Shown here: in pieces, positions 52,581 through 60,433 of the stretch
Layout of the letters: every line of letters begins with the position of its first letter
Position numbering within the stretch: the first letter of the stretch is position 1
Assembly: GCF_002236105.1 (NCBI RefSeq)
Contig: NZ_NIWU01000001.1
Span: 1,798,001-1,862,000 of the forward strand
Length of the DNA stretch: 64,000 bases
Direction: 5' to 3'
From: Pseudomonas umsongensis
GTDB taxonomy: Bacteria > Pseudomonadota > Gammaproteobacteria > Pseudomonadales > Pseudomonadaceae
Translations under genes and position numbers: made by a program
The notes under the pieces: model-generated
What the model saw: only the letters and a program-made list of their open reading frames with translations
What the model was told of the DNA's origin: nothing
Database searches by the model: none

Positions 52581-52831
52581 CAAACCAGCCCTCGCTCACG
52601 GTAATCGATCAGGCTGGAGAATATCGCCAGCAGCATGGCCATGACCACGAAGAAGATCAGCACCAGGAAATACGAGCCGGTGAACTGTACTATTCAACCG
52701 ATCAGGGTCGGCACGATCACCCCGGCCATATTACGGTTGAGAACGTACTTCCAGGCCAGCACACCGGCGAGCATGGTGCCAACCCCGGCAATTACGCACG
52801 CGACCAATGAGTTGAAGTTGTACGCAAACAC
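52580..52831 (-). pseudogene. Remnant of an MFS transporter gene (3' end, with internal stop)
   Basis: On the minus strand the frame reads VFAYNFNSLVAC, then AGVGTMLAGVLAWKYVLNRN, MAGVIVPTLIG, a TGA stop and, in the same frame, VQFTGSYFLVLIFFVVMAML to YRERGLV. This is the last two to three helices of a major-facilitator transporter. The rest of the gene is missing upstream (TAG at 52832-52834 and then unrelated sequence). The stop at 52580-52582 overlaps the oxidoreductase start. Confidence 0.65.
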
Positions 52832-52955
52832 CTATTGATTGAAGTTTTCCCGCGCAAGTGACATAAAACCCTGAATTCCGGACAGCCGACCAGATGCGAT
52901 AACGCTTATATCGTTTGCGAATTATCATAATTCCAACGCGTCAACACAGAAGCCT

Positions 52956-53972
52956 ATGAACGATATCCCCCGCACGCCCGTCACCGAGTCCCTGTCCGAC
53001 CCAACGCGCTTGATCGTATTCCTCGCCTACCCCGAAATGGGCCTGCTGGATTTGACCGGCGCGCAAACCGTATTCTGGGCGGCTTCGCGCTACCTCAACA
53101 GCAGCAATCTGCCAGGCTACAAACTGCAGACCGCCAGCCTGACCGGTGGCCTGATCCATACCGCAGAGGGCCTGGCCGTCGACACAGTGCCACTGAGCAC
53201 CTTCAACGACCAATCGATCGACACGCTGATCGTTCCCGGCGCACCGGCCATTATCCTGGCGATGAACAACGCCCAGAGCCTGGTCGAGTGGCTTAAGCAG
53301 GCATCGACCAAAGCCAGGCGCACCGCTTCGGTGTGCAGCGGTACGTTCCTGCTGGCCGAGGCCGGATTGCTCGAAGGTCGGCGCGCCGCCACCCATTGGG
53401 CGATGTGCGGCCTGCTCAAGGAGCGCCATCCATCCATCGAAGTCGACAATGATGCGATCTTTGTCCAGCAGGATTCAGTCTGGACCTCCGCCGGGGTCAG
53501 CGCCGGCATCGACCTGGCGCTGGCGCTGGTCGAAGAAGATGGCGGACGTGAGCTCGCACTGCTGACAGCGCGGGAAATGGTGGTGTTCCTCAAGCGCCCC
53601 GGTGGCCAGGCCCAGTACAGCCAGTTGCTGCAATCGCAAACCAGCGAAGGTGCGGCCTTCGACGACTTGCATTTGTGGATCACGCAGAACCTGTCTGGCG
53701 CCAACCTCACCGTCGAGACACTCGCCCAACAGGTTCAAATGAGCCCGCGCAACTTTGCCCGGGTCTACAAACTCAAGACCGGCCGCACGCCGGCCAAGGC
53801 CGTGGAAGTGCTGCGCGTGGAAGCTGCGCGACGCTTGCTGGAGGATTCGGAGCGCAACATCGATCAGATTTCCCGGTTGTGCGGCTTCGGGGATGAAGAG
53901 CGCATGCGCCTGACCTTCCAACGCAACCTCGGGGTTTCGCCGCGGGATTATCGCAACCGGTTTTCGCGCTGA
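52956..53972 (+). CDS. GlxA-type AraC family regulator
   Basis: A 338-residue transcription factor: N-terminal DJ-1/PfpI amidotransferase-like domain (about 18-200, with ASVCSGTFLLAEAGLLEGRR around the nucleophile-elbow Cys) and a C-terminal AraC helix-turn-helix pair (about 235-335, with MSPRNFARVYKLKTGRTPAK and ISRLCGFGDEERMRLTFQRN). It faces away from the FAD oxidoreductase/MFS remnant and could regulate it. The effector is unknown. Confidence 0.9.
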   Translation: MNDIPRTPVTESLSDPTRLIVFLAYPEMGLLDLTGAQTVFWAASRYLNSSNLPGYKLQTASLTGGLIHTAEGLAVDTVPLSTFNDQSIDTLIVPGAPAIILAMNNAQSLVEWLKQASTKARRTASVCSGTFLLAEAGLLEGRRAATHWAMCGLLKERHPSIEVDNDAIFVQQDSVWTSAGVSAGIDLALALVEEDGGRELALLTAREMVVFLKRPGGQAQYSQLLQSQTSEGAAFDDLHLWITQNLSGANLTVETLAQQVQMSPRNFARVYKLKTGRTPAKAVEVLRVEAARRLLEDSERNIDQISRLCGFGDEERMRLTFQRNLGVSPRDYRNRFSR

Positions 53973-54061
53973 AAACCTGCCAGGGGAACTCCTGACGACC
54001 GCCATGCATCCTAAAGGGTGAGAGACTTCCTTTTTGCTTCACGTCTTCAGAGGACACCGTC

Positions 54062-54382
54062 ATGCGCCGTCTGATTATCATTTCTTCCCTTTTGCTGTGC
54101 TTACCTGTCGGCTCCGCGATGGCCGATGTGGATGCAAAGGATGTCGCCACGTCGGCCGGGGTTTCCGCCTCGCTGTATTCGACGTTCAAGGATGACAAAC
54201 TGATGATTCCCGCCCGGGATGACGCCTCCAGCTTCGTGGCCAGTGGCGGCGCGATTCGTGGCGTTTATCTGGAGCAGGTACTGCAGCGGATTCGCCAACA
54301 GCATCCTGACCTCAACAGCGCCAGCGACGAAGACCTGGCTCGCGCAATTCTTGTCCAGGAAGGCGTTCCGGCTGGCCAGTAA
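54062..54382 (+). CDS. DUF2388 family exported protein
   Basis: A 106-residue protein with a signal peptide (MRRLIIISSLLLCLPVGSAM, cut at AMA-DV) and the DUF2388 core STFKDDKLMIPARDDASSFV with ASGGAIRGVYLEQVL. These small periplasmic proteins are common in pseudomonads and lack an assigned function. AGAGGACA lies before the ATG. Single gene, with a hairpin after the stop. Confidence 0.85.
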   Translation: MRRLIIISSLLLCLPVGSAMADVDAKDVATSAGVSASLYSTFKDDKLMIPARDDASSFVASGGAIRGVYLEQVLQRIRQQHPDLNSASDEDLARAILVQEGVPAGQ

Positions 54383-54420
54383 TGTCAGTAATGATCTATG
54401 TAGCGCGGTGTTGTTGATGG

Positions 54421-54448
54421 CCCCATCGCGGACTTGCCCGCGATGGGG
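54421..54448. terminator. Hairpin, probable terminator
   Basis: CCCCATCGCGG and CCGCGATGGGG form an 11-bp stem around a short loop between the DUF2388 gene and the convergent SDR gene. No clear T run follows, so it may instead be a solitary REP-like unit. Confidence 0.55.
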
Positions 54449-54468
54449 ACCAAAAGAGCACAGTCAAG

Positions 54469-55260
54469 CTATCGATAACGCGCTGCTGCCGTGGAATTGC
54501 CGAACAGCCCGGACAGCACTTGGCGCTGCGCTTCGTAGCGATCCCACTGCTCCCCGTCGTGTAATCCCGGAATGGTCACCACTTCCCCCTTCTCCAGCCC
54601 CACCAGTGCGGCATCGACCATTTCTTCGGCGGACATCACAATCTCCTGCGGCAAATTCTCCACCGGGTTGCCGGCCTCGCTCCAGAAGTCGGTGGCGGTC
54701 GCGCCTGGCAGCACGGCCTGGATACGAATGCCTTTATCCGCCAGTTCCCGGTGCATCGATTGGCTCAGGCCCAGGACAAATGCCTTGGTCCCGCCATACA
54801 CACCATTGAGGATTTCCGGGGCGATGGCGACGATCGACGAAATGTTGATCACGGTCCCGGCACCGCGTTCGACGAAGCCCGGTATCGTCGCATAGGCCAG
54901 GCGTGTCAGCGCGGTGATGTTGAGGCTGATCATGTCTTCCATGTCATCCACGGGGCTGCCGAGCAACGGCATGACCGCGCCAACTCCAGCGTTGTTGACC
55001 AACAACGTGATGCTCGCGTCACTTCGCAGTATCTGTTCGACCCGCAACAAGTCGGCCTTGTCTTTCAGATCCGCGGCGACCACTTCCACATTACGGCCGG
55101 TCTGGTCGCTCAGCCGGTTGGCCAGCGTGATGAGTTTTGCCTGACTGCGCGCGACCAGGATCAGGTCGTAACCCTGCCGGGCGAGACGGTCGGCATACAC
55201 CGCGCCGATGCCCGAAGAGGCGCCAGTGACCAGTGCAGTGCCTTTGGAGGAGAGAGCCAT
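54469..55260 (-). CDS. Short-chain dehydrogenase/reductase
   Basis: A 263-residue SDR: TGASSGIG cofactor loop, NNAG, ISSIVA catalytic Ser and YGGTKA catalytic Tyr/Lys. I chose ATG 55260 because AAGGA lies 8 nt upstream. The ATG at 55266 is only 2 bases from it. It is divergent from a GlxA-type AraC gene 124 bases away, its probable regulator. Confidence 0.9.
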   Translation of the reverse strand: MALSSKGTALVTGASSGIGAVYADRLARQGYDLILVARSQAKLITLANRLSDQTGRNVEVVAADLKDKADLLRVEQILRSDASITLLVNNAGVGAVMPLLGSPVDDMEDMISLNITALTRLAYATIPGFVERGAGTVINISSIVAIAPEILNGVYGGTKAFVLGLSQSMHRELADKGIRIQAVLPGATATDFWSEAGNPVENLPQEIVMSAEEMVDAALVGLEKGEVVTIPGLHDGEQWDRYEAQRQVLSGLFGNSTAAARYR

Positions 55261-55383
55261 GTTCATTTTCCTTCACAGTGAGGCGAGACAATCGCCAGTC
55301 AGGAACTGTTATAAAGGGACTCGTGTCCGTCGCAAATGACGTTTAACCTACGTTTTTAGGACATCAGTTTTGAGGATTGGGCG

Positions 55384-56328
55384 ATGATCAGCGTGGCGTT
55401 TGTGGTGTTCGAGGGTTTCCAGTCCATGGCGCTGGCTGCCATGCCGGTATTCGAATATGCCAATTTCAGTGCTGGGCAAGCCCTGTATGACGTGCGTGTA
55501 CTGTCCGAAGACGGCCGCACCTTGCGCGCTTCTGGTGGCCTGAATGTTGGCACCGAGGCGTTCGACGAGCGGGTGTTCGATACGGTGATCGTGGTGGGCG
55601 GCGACACCATCCTCGAGCAGGCGCCCGAGGGTGTACTCGACTACGTGCGTGCCAGTGCCAGGACCGCCCGCCGTACCGCGTCGATTTGCTCTGGAGCCTT
55701 TGTCATGGCCCAGGCCGGATTGCTTGAGGGCCGGCGGGCTACCACGCATTGGGCTTATGCACGGCAACTGCAAGAACGCTTTCCATCGATCAAGGTTGAA
55801 CCCGATCGAATCTACGTGATCGACGGCGCGATCTGGACCTCCGCCGGCATGACCGCCGGCATCGACCTGGCGCTGGCCATGGTCGAAAAGGATCACGGCG
55901 CCGAACTCGCACGTGCCGTAGCGCAGAAACTGGTGATGTACCACCGCCGTGCCGGCGGGCAATCACAGCACTCGGCGCTGCTGGAACTGGCGCCGAAATC
56001 CGACCGCATCCAGACCGTCCTCGCCTACGCTCGGGAGCACCTGGCGCAGACCTTATCGGTGGAACAACTGGCGCAAGTGGCGAGCCTCAGCTCGCGGCAA
56101 TTCAGCCGTGCGTTCCGTACCGAAACCGGTCAGTCGCCCGCCAAGGCCATCGAGAACCTGCGCCTGGAGGCGGCACGGCAGATGCTTGAGGGTGGTCGCC
56201 TGACACTCGAGCAGATTGCCTTGGAAAGCGGGTTTATCGATCCTCGGCGCATGCGCGAAGCATTCCTTCGAACATTCGGGCAACCACCGCAGGTGATCAG
56301 GCGCAATGCGCGATCAGCGGCACAATGA
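55384..56328 (+). CDS. GlxA-type AraC family regulator
   Basis: A 314-residue protein with an N-terminal DJ-1/PfpI-like domain (residues 1-180, ASICSGAFVMAQAGLLEGRR) and C-terminal AraC domain (about 215-310, with LSSRQFSRAFRTETGQSPAK). It is a distant paralogue of the regulator at 52956. Divergent from the SDR gene, which is the likely target. Confidence 0.9.
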   Translation: MISVAFVVFEGFQSMALAAMPVFEYANFSAGQALYDVRVLSEDGRTLRASGGLNVGTEAFDERVFDTVIVVGGDTILEQAPEGVLDYVRASARTARRTASICSGAFVMAQAGLLEGRRATTHWAYARQLQERFPSIKVEPDRIYVIDGAIWTSAGMTAGIDLALAMVEKDHGAELARAVAQKLVMYHRRAGGQSQHSALLELAPKSDRIQTVLAYAREHLAQTLSVEQLAQVASLSSRQFSRAFRTETGQSPAKAIENLRLEAARQMLEGGRLTLEQIALESGFIDPRRMREAFLRTFGQPPQVIRRNARSAAQ

Positions 56329-56393
56329 TGATCGTTCCCCTGCTCCGCGTGGGAACGGTCGGCGCTACACTGGGAGTGTCGGGGGTATTGCCT

Positions 56394-57053
56394 ATGAAAA
56401 TCTCGGCCAAACTGGCGTTTTTCGCCATCGTCTCCACCCTCGCCTACCTCTTGCTGGCAATTTGGGGGCTGGGCGGCTTCGCGGCGTTTTTTTCCCATAC
56501 CGCCTTGGTGGTGGTTGCCCTGGCGACGCTGGTCATGGCCATCGCTTCGCTGTTTACCGAGGTCAACCTGAGTTCCGGTGAGCGCGAGGACAGGGCCAAT
56601 CGCTGGGTACTGCCAGCGTTCGGAGTGATCGGGTTATTGAGTGGTTTTTTCCCGGCCTACACCGACCGCATCGACTTCTGGACCTTCGGTGGCGAAGGCG
56701 TGCGTTGGCTCGGGGCGCTGCTCTTCATCATCGGCGGCGTGCTGCGAATGTGGCCGGTGTTCGTGCTCGGCAAACGCTTCAGTGGGCTGGTGGCGATCCA
56801 GCCGGGCCATCGCCTGGTGACCGACGGGATTTATCGTCGCTTGCGCAACCCCAGTTACCTGGGGATGTTGGTGATTGCCGTGGGCTGGGCGCTGGCGTTT
56901 CGTTCGGGGGTCGGATTGCTGCTGGCCGCGCTGACCGTGATTCCGCTGATCGCGCGGATTCATGCCGAGGAAGCATTGTTACGGGCGCAATTTGGCAGTG
57001 AATATGAGGCTTATTGCGCCCGGAGCTGGCGATTGATTCCGAAACTCTACTGA
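56394..57053 (+). CDS. Isoprenylcysteine carboxyl methyltransferase-like membrane protein
   Basis: A 219-residue integral membrane protein with five to six helices. The C-terminal ICMT/PEMT-type SAM-binding part is clear: GHRLVTDGIYRRLRNPSYLG and a final RIHAEEALLRAQFGSEYEAY. Bacterial members methylate unknown substrates or act in isoprenoid or lipid methylation. Start at 56394. A GATCGTTCCC-type repeat fragment (56331-56357) lies in front. Monocistronic. Confidence 0.85.
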   Translation: MKISAKLAFFAIVSTLAYLLLAIWGLGGFAAFFSHTALVVVALATLVMAIASLFTEVNLSSGEREDRANRWVLPAFGVIGLLSGFFPAYTDRIDFWTFGGEGVRWLGALLFIIGGVLRMWPVFVLGKRFSGLVAIQPGHRLVTDGIYRRLRNPSYLGMLVIAVGWALAFRSGVGLLLAALTVIPLIARIHAEEALLRAQFGSEYEAYCARSWRLIPKLY

Positions 57054-57064
57054 GACACACCCCC

Positions 57065-57160
57065 CACTGTGGGAGCGAGCCTGCTCGCGAAAGCGCAGTG
57101 CCAGGCAACGTTTATGTCGGCTGGAAGTCAGCGTTCGCGAGCAGGCTCGCTCCCACAGTG
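57065..57160. repeat. REP doublet overlapping the HAD gene end
   Basis: CACTGTGGGAGCGAGCCTGC and its complement form arms around about 40 bases. The right arm encodes the last residues (CGSEPARER) of the minus-strand HAD gene. Confidence 0.85.
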
Positions 57161-57826
57161 GATCGTGCGAAGTCGAATCACGCCGTGGGCGTCTAGGCGG
57201 GCAACGACCTCGTCATAATTTGCCAACGTGGCGTGCGCCGTCACAATCGGCTGCTCATGTGTCGCCGTGACAATCAGTAAATCCGCCCCCGCCGCCTCGG
57301 CTGCGAGAATGCCTACCGTTGCATCTTCGAAAACCAGGCAATCCGATATTTCAACACCCAGCCGCTGCGCAGCCAATCGATAACCGGCCGGGTCAGGTTT
57401 GCCAGCGGCGACATCTTCGGCAGTGACCAGCACAGCCGGCTCCGGAATCCCTGCGGCTGCCATCCGCCGCAACGCGAGCGCCCTCGGGGCGGAGGTCACG
57501 ATGGCCCATTGATCGGCTGGCAAAGACTGGAGAAAGCGCGCCGCGCCCGCCACTTCTTCAACACCCCCGACATCCTCGATTTCCGCTTCGGTGATCCACG
57601 CCGCTTCGGCCTGGGCATCGACTCCGGGCAATGCCAGGCGATTGATGGTGTCGATGGCGCGGGCACCGTGAATGGTCGGCAGGAAGGTCTCGACATCGAC
57701 GCCGTGACGCACGGCCCAAGCAGCCCAGACGCGCTCGGCGGCGGCAATTGACGTAAGGATGGTACCGTCCATGTCGAACAGGAAGGCACGGTAAGGAACG
57801 TTCAAGACGGATTCGGGAGCAGACAA
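57128..57826 (-). CDS. HAD family hydrolase (sugar-phosphatase-like)
   Basis: A 232-residue phosphatase of HAD subfamily IA: motif I DMDGT (residues 18-22, nucleophile Asp18), motif II VTSAPR, motif III Lys in AAGKPDPAGY, motif IV FEDATVG. It resembles 2-deoxyglucose-6-phosphate/sugar phosphatases. The C-terminal nine residues are read from a REP palindrome, so the natural end has probably been altered by REP insertion. Confidence 0.88.
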   Translation of the reverse strand: MSAPESVLNVPYRAFLFDMDGTILTSIAAAERVWAAWAVRHGVDVETFLPTIHGARAIDTINRLALPGVDAQAEAAWITEAEIEDVGGVEEVAGAARFLQSLPADQWAIVTSAPRALALRRMAAAGIPEPAVLVTAEDVAAGKPDPAGYRLAAQRLGVEISDCLVFEDATVGILAAEAAGADLLIVTATHEQPIVTAHATLANYDEVVARLDAHGVIRLRTIHCGSEPARER

Positions 57827-57888
57827 AGGGTCCTTCCTATCTCAAGGATCTGATGGGATGCCCCGAGAAATGTACACGATCGAACGAA

Positions 57889-57970
57889 CTGTCGCAGGCT
57901 GCGATTTTCAAGATCGAAAGATCGAGAGATCGTCCGAACGCGGCCCGAGCCTGCGGCAGCTCCTACAGGG
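57889..57970. repeat. Degenerate REP pair overlapping the response regulator stop
   Basis: CTGTCGCAGGCTGCGAT on the left and AGCCTGCGGCAGCTCCTACA on the right are imperfect inverted arms. On the minus strand the TAG of CTGTAGGAGC is the stop codon of the regulator gene. Confidence 0.7.
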
Positions 57971-58370
57971 GACGGCGTGATTTCAGTGCGCCGTCCACGC
58001 AATCAAGCAATTGACCCACCGCCCAGGGTTTCTTGATAAACGAGACATTATGCCGGACCCCGGAAGTTGCAGGGGTTTCGAAGCCGGACATGATCATGAT
58101 CGGTTTGTCCGGCCAACGATCTCCGAACAGATTGGCCAGGTCCGCGCCGTTGAGCGTTCCCGGCATGGTGATGTCCGTGAGAAGCATCCCGACTTCGGGT
58201 GCGTGGCTCTGCAAATACTCCGATGCGGCGTCCGCGCTGGTTTGCGCTTGCACTACATAGCCTTCCTCTTGAAGAATTTCGCAAAGAAACTCCAGGATCA
58301 GCGGGTCGTCCTCAACCACCAGAATCAACCCGCCATGAAGCTGTCCGCCCGCTGTCGATTCTCGACTCAT
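57963..58370 (-). CDS. Single-domain response regulator (receiver only)
   Basis: A 135-residue receiver domain: acidic residues at 20-22 (VEDD), phospho-acceptor Asp66 in LLTDITMPG, Ser95 in IMSGF and Lys114 in IKKPW. It has no output domain and no adjacent kinase. Such proteins often act in phosphorelays with hybrid kinases. The stop is inside a REP unit. Confidence 0.88.
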   Translation of the reverse strand: MSRESTAGGQLHGGLILVVEDDPLILEFLCEILQEEGYVVQAQTSADAASEYLQSHAPEVGMLLTDITMPGTLNGADLANLFGDRWPDKPIMIMSGFETPATSGVRHNVSFIKKPWAVGQLLDCVDGALKSRRPL

Positions 58371-58502
58371 GACCTTGCCGCTCCCTGATCACACCAGTTT
58401 ATATGCGGGCTTGAAATCCGCTACCTACAGGTATGAGCGGCAGTCTCTGCGGAAATTCATTTTTGATACAAACAGACGACGAAATCGGTGTTTGCGAGAC
58501 GT

Positions 58503-58769
58503 TTACCGGGACATCGGGTCTTTTTTCATAGCGTCCTTGGACATGGCGTCTTTCTTCATGCTGTCCTTGCTCATGGCATCCTTGGACATGGTGTCCTTGC
58601 TCATCGTGTCCTTGGCCATCGAATCCTTTTTCATGACGTCCTTATGCATGGCGTCCTTGGACATCGAGTCTTTGCTCATGCTGTCCTTGCTCATCGTATC
58701 GCCAGCAAAAACACTGGCAGCGCCGATGGCCAGGCACATGGACAGAACAACAGTGGTCAACTTTTTCAT
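58503..58769 (-). CDS. Pentapeptide MxKDx repeat protein
   Basis: An 88-residue exported protein. The signal peptide (MKKLTTVVLSMCLAIGAASV, cut near VFA-GD) is followed by about 13 tandem copies of MxKDx, most often MSKDS, MSKDA or MKKDA. These Lys/Asp/Met-rich repeats suggest an unfolded, perhaps metal-binding, periplasmic protein. AAGGAG lies 8 nt before the ATG. The gene lies 52 bases after the molybdopterin enzyme gene on the same strand and may be co-expressed with it. Confidence 0.85.
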   Translation of the reverse strand: MKKLTTVVLSMCLAIGAASVFAGDTMSKDSMSKDSMSKDAMHKDVMKKDSMAKDTMSKDTMSKDAMSKDSMKKDAMSKDAMKKDPMSR

Positions 58770-58821
58770 GGTGAAACTCCTTGATGCATGGGGTGTGGAC
58801 GGGGGAATTGCCGGGGTTGCG

Positions 58822-59607
58822 TCAGCTGCCACCGAACCAGTTGTAGCCCTGGTCTTCCCAGTAGCCGCCGCTGTAGGTGTTGCTGACGAAAATCGCCTGG
58901 ATGTGCTTGGGATTCTTGTAGCCGAGCTTGGTGGGCATGCGCAGTTTCATCGGGAAGCCGTATTCGCGCGGTAGCACAGCGCCATCATAGGTCAGCGTCA
59001 ACAGGGTTTGCGCATGCAGTGCGGTGGCCATGTCGATGCTGGTGTAGTAATCGTCGGCGCACTTGAAACCGACGTATTTGGCGTCTGTATCGGCCCCGAC
59101 CCGTTTCAGGAAATCGCTGAAGCGCACACCGCCCCAACGACCGATCGCGCTCCAGCCTTCGACGCAGATATGCCGGGTGATCTGCTCGGTTTGCGCCATG
59201 GCGCGCAGCTCTTCGAGCCGCCAGGTGCGCTTGTCCGTCACCAGGCCGGTGACCTCCAGCCGATAGCTCTCCTCCTCCACCGTCGGCGCTTCGTCGATGC
59301 CGTAGAAGGCATTGAACGGAAATGGCCGGGTGATCATCGACGCCGGGTAGGTCGGCGCCATGGCATTGGGGTTGAACAGCCAGCCTTGCACCCGGTCGTT
59401 GAAGCGCGACATGGCGGACAACGCGGTCTCGACGCTGTCGTTGTCGGTGAGGTTGCAACCGGACAACATGGCCACGCCGCCCAGTGTCAAGCCACGCAGC
59501 AGGAACGAGCGGCGCGAGCGGTCTTCGATCTGCGGGGCGAGGATTTTACGGGCGTCGGTCAGGATGGATGACTCATCCAGCCCGGCGTCTTGAATGGGCT
59601 TTTTCAT
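58822..59607 (-). CDS. Tat-exported molybdopterin-dependent oxidoreductase (sulfite-oxidase fold)
   Basis: A 261-residue enzyme of the oxidoreductase molybdopterin-binding family. A twin-arginine signal (SRRSFLLRG, residues 31-39) runs into a lipobox-like LSGC51, so it may be a Tat-exported lipoprotein. The Mo-ligating Cys148 lies in RHICVEGWSAIGRWGG. Its start overlaps the cytochrome b561 stop by 4 bases, pairing the two as an electron-transfer complex. It differs from MsrP in length and partner. The substrate is unknown. Confidence 0.88.
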   Translation of the reverse strand: MKKPIQDAGLDESSILTDARKILAPQIEDRSRRSFLLRGLTLGGVAMLSGCNLTDNDSVETALSAMSRFNDRVQGWLFNPNAMAPTYPASMITRPFPFNAFYGIDEAPTVEEESYRLEVTGLVTDKRTWRLEELRAMAQTEQITRHICVEGWSAIGRWGGVRFSDFLKRVGADTDAKYVGFKCADDYYTSIDMATALHAQTLLTLTYDGAVLPREYGFPMKLRMPTKLGYKNPKHIQAIFVSNTYSGGYWEDQGYNWFGGS

Positions 59608-60212
59608 ATGGGCTCCTTGCGACCGACAATCATGGCCAACAGTGTTTTGGGAACCAGTGCCACCATCACCAGGTGGACCGCGACGAACGCCACCAACAGT
59701 GCCATCGCGATGAAATGTACATGGCGCGCACCTTCGTAGCCCCAGAGCAATTCACGCAACAGCGGGAACTGCACCGACTTCCACAGCACCAGCCCGGAGA
59801 GCACCAGCAGCGTGATATCGACCATCACGAACAGGTACGCCAGCCGTTGCACCTGGTTGTAATGATTCAGGTCGGCATGTCCCAGCTTGCCGCGCAACGC
59901 GGCCCAGAAGTCATGCAGCACGCCTTTGGGCGAGACCGGGAAAAAGCGCCGCTTCAGGCGCCCGCTGAACAGGTTGCAGGCCAGGTAGACGAGGCCGTTG
60001 ACGGCCAGGAACCACATCGCCGCGAAGTGCCATTGCAGGGCGCCGCCCAGCCAACCGCCGAGGGTGATGCCTTTGGGAAAACTGAAATCGTAAAGCGGGG
60101 AAGCGTTGTAGATGCGCCAACCACTGGTGACCATGACCAACACGGCGAGTGCGTTGAGCCAGTGGGTCAGGCGCAGCCAGCGCGGATGAGATGAAACAGG
60201 TGGGCACGGCAT
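59604..60212 (-). CDS. Cytochrome b561-family membrane protein
   Basis: A 202-residue diheme cytochrome b with four helices and conserved His residues in LTHWLNALAV, LQWHFAAMWF and the HVHFIAMALL segment near the C-terminus. It should pass electrons between quinone and the co-translated periplasmic molybdopterin enzyme (ATGA overlap at 59604-59607). It is the first gene of that operon, 221 bases after the large unknown gene. Confidence 0.88.
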   Translation of the reverse strand: MPCPPVSSHPRWLRLTHWLNALAVLVMVTSGWRIYNASPLYDFSFPKGITLGGWLGGALQWHFAAMWFLAVNGLVYLACNLFSGRLKRRFFPVSPKGVLHDFWAALRGKLGHADLNHYNQVQRLAYLFVMVDITLLVLSGLVLWKSVQFPLLRELLWGYEGARHVHFIAMALLVAFVAVHLVMVALVPKTLLAMIVGRKEPI

Positions 60213-60433
60213 GGTCGGCTCCCGACGGTTGATCGATGGAGCGATTATGTGAGCCGACAGATCGCCAAATCCTCACGTAAAGTTAAATTAATCGTGATAA
60301 CTGCGCAGGTAGTGCGCCAAGTGTTTTCTCCGCCCATTACCCTCGCCATCAGATCAGGACGCAGTGCTGCAACATTAGGTGAGATGGGCCAGGCATTCTT
60401 CTCCAAGGCCCATCCACACATCGCCCAAATAAC

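Noticed and set aside
58488..58784. A repetitive plus-strand frame opposite the MxKDx gene
   Set aside because: The repetition comes from the real minus-strand repeats, which follow a signal peptide and an AAGGAG site. The plus strand has neither.
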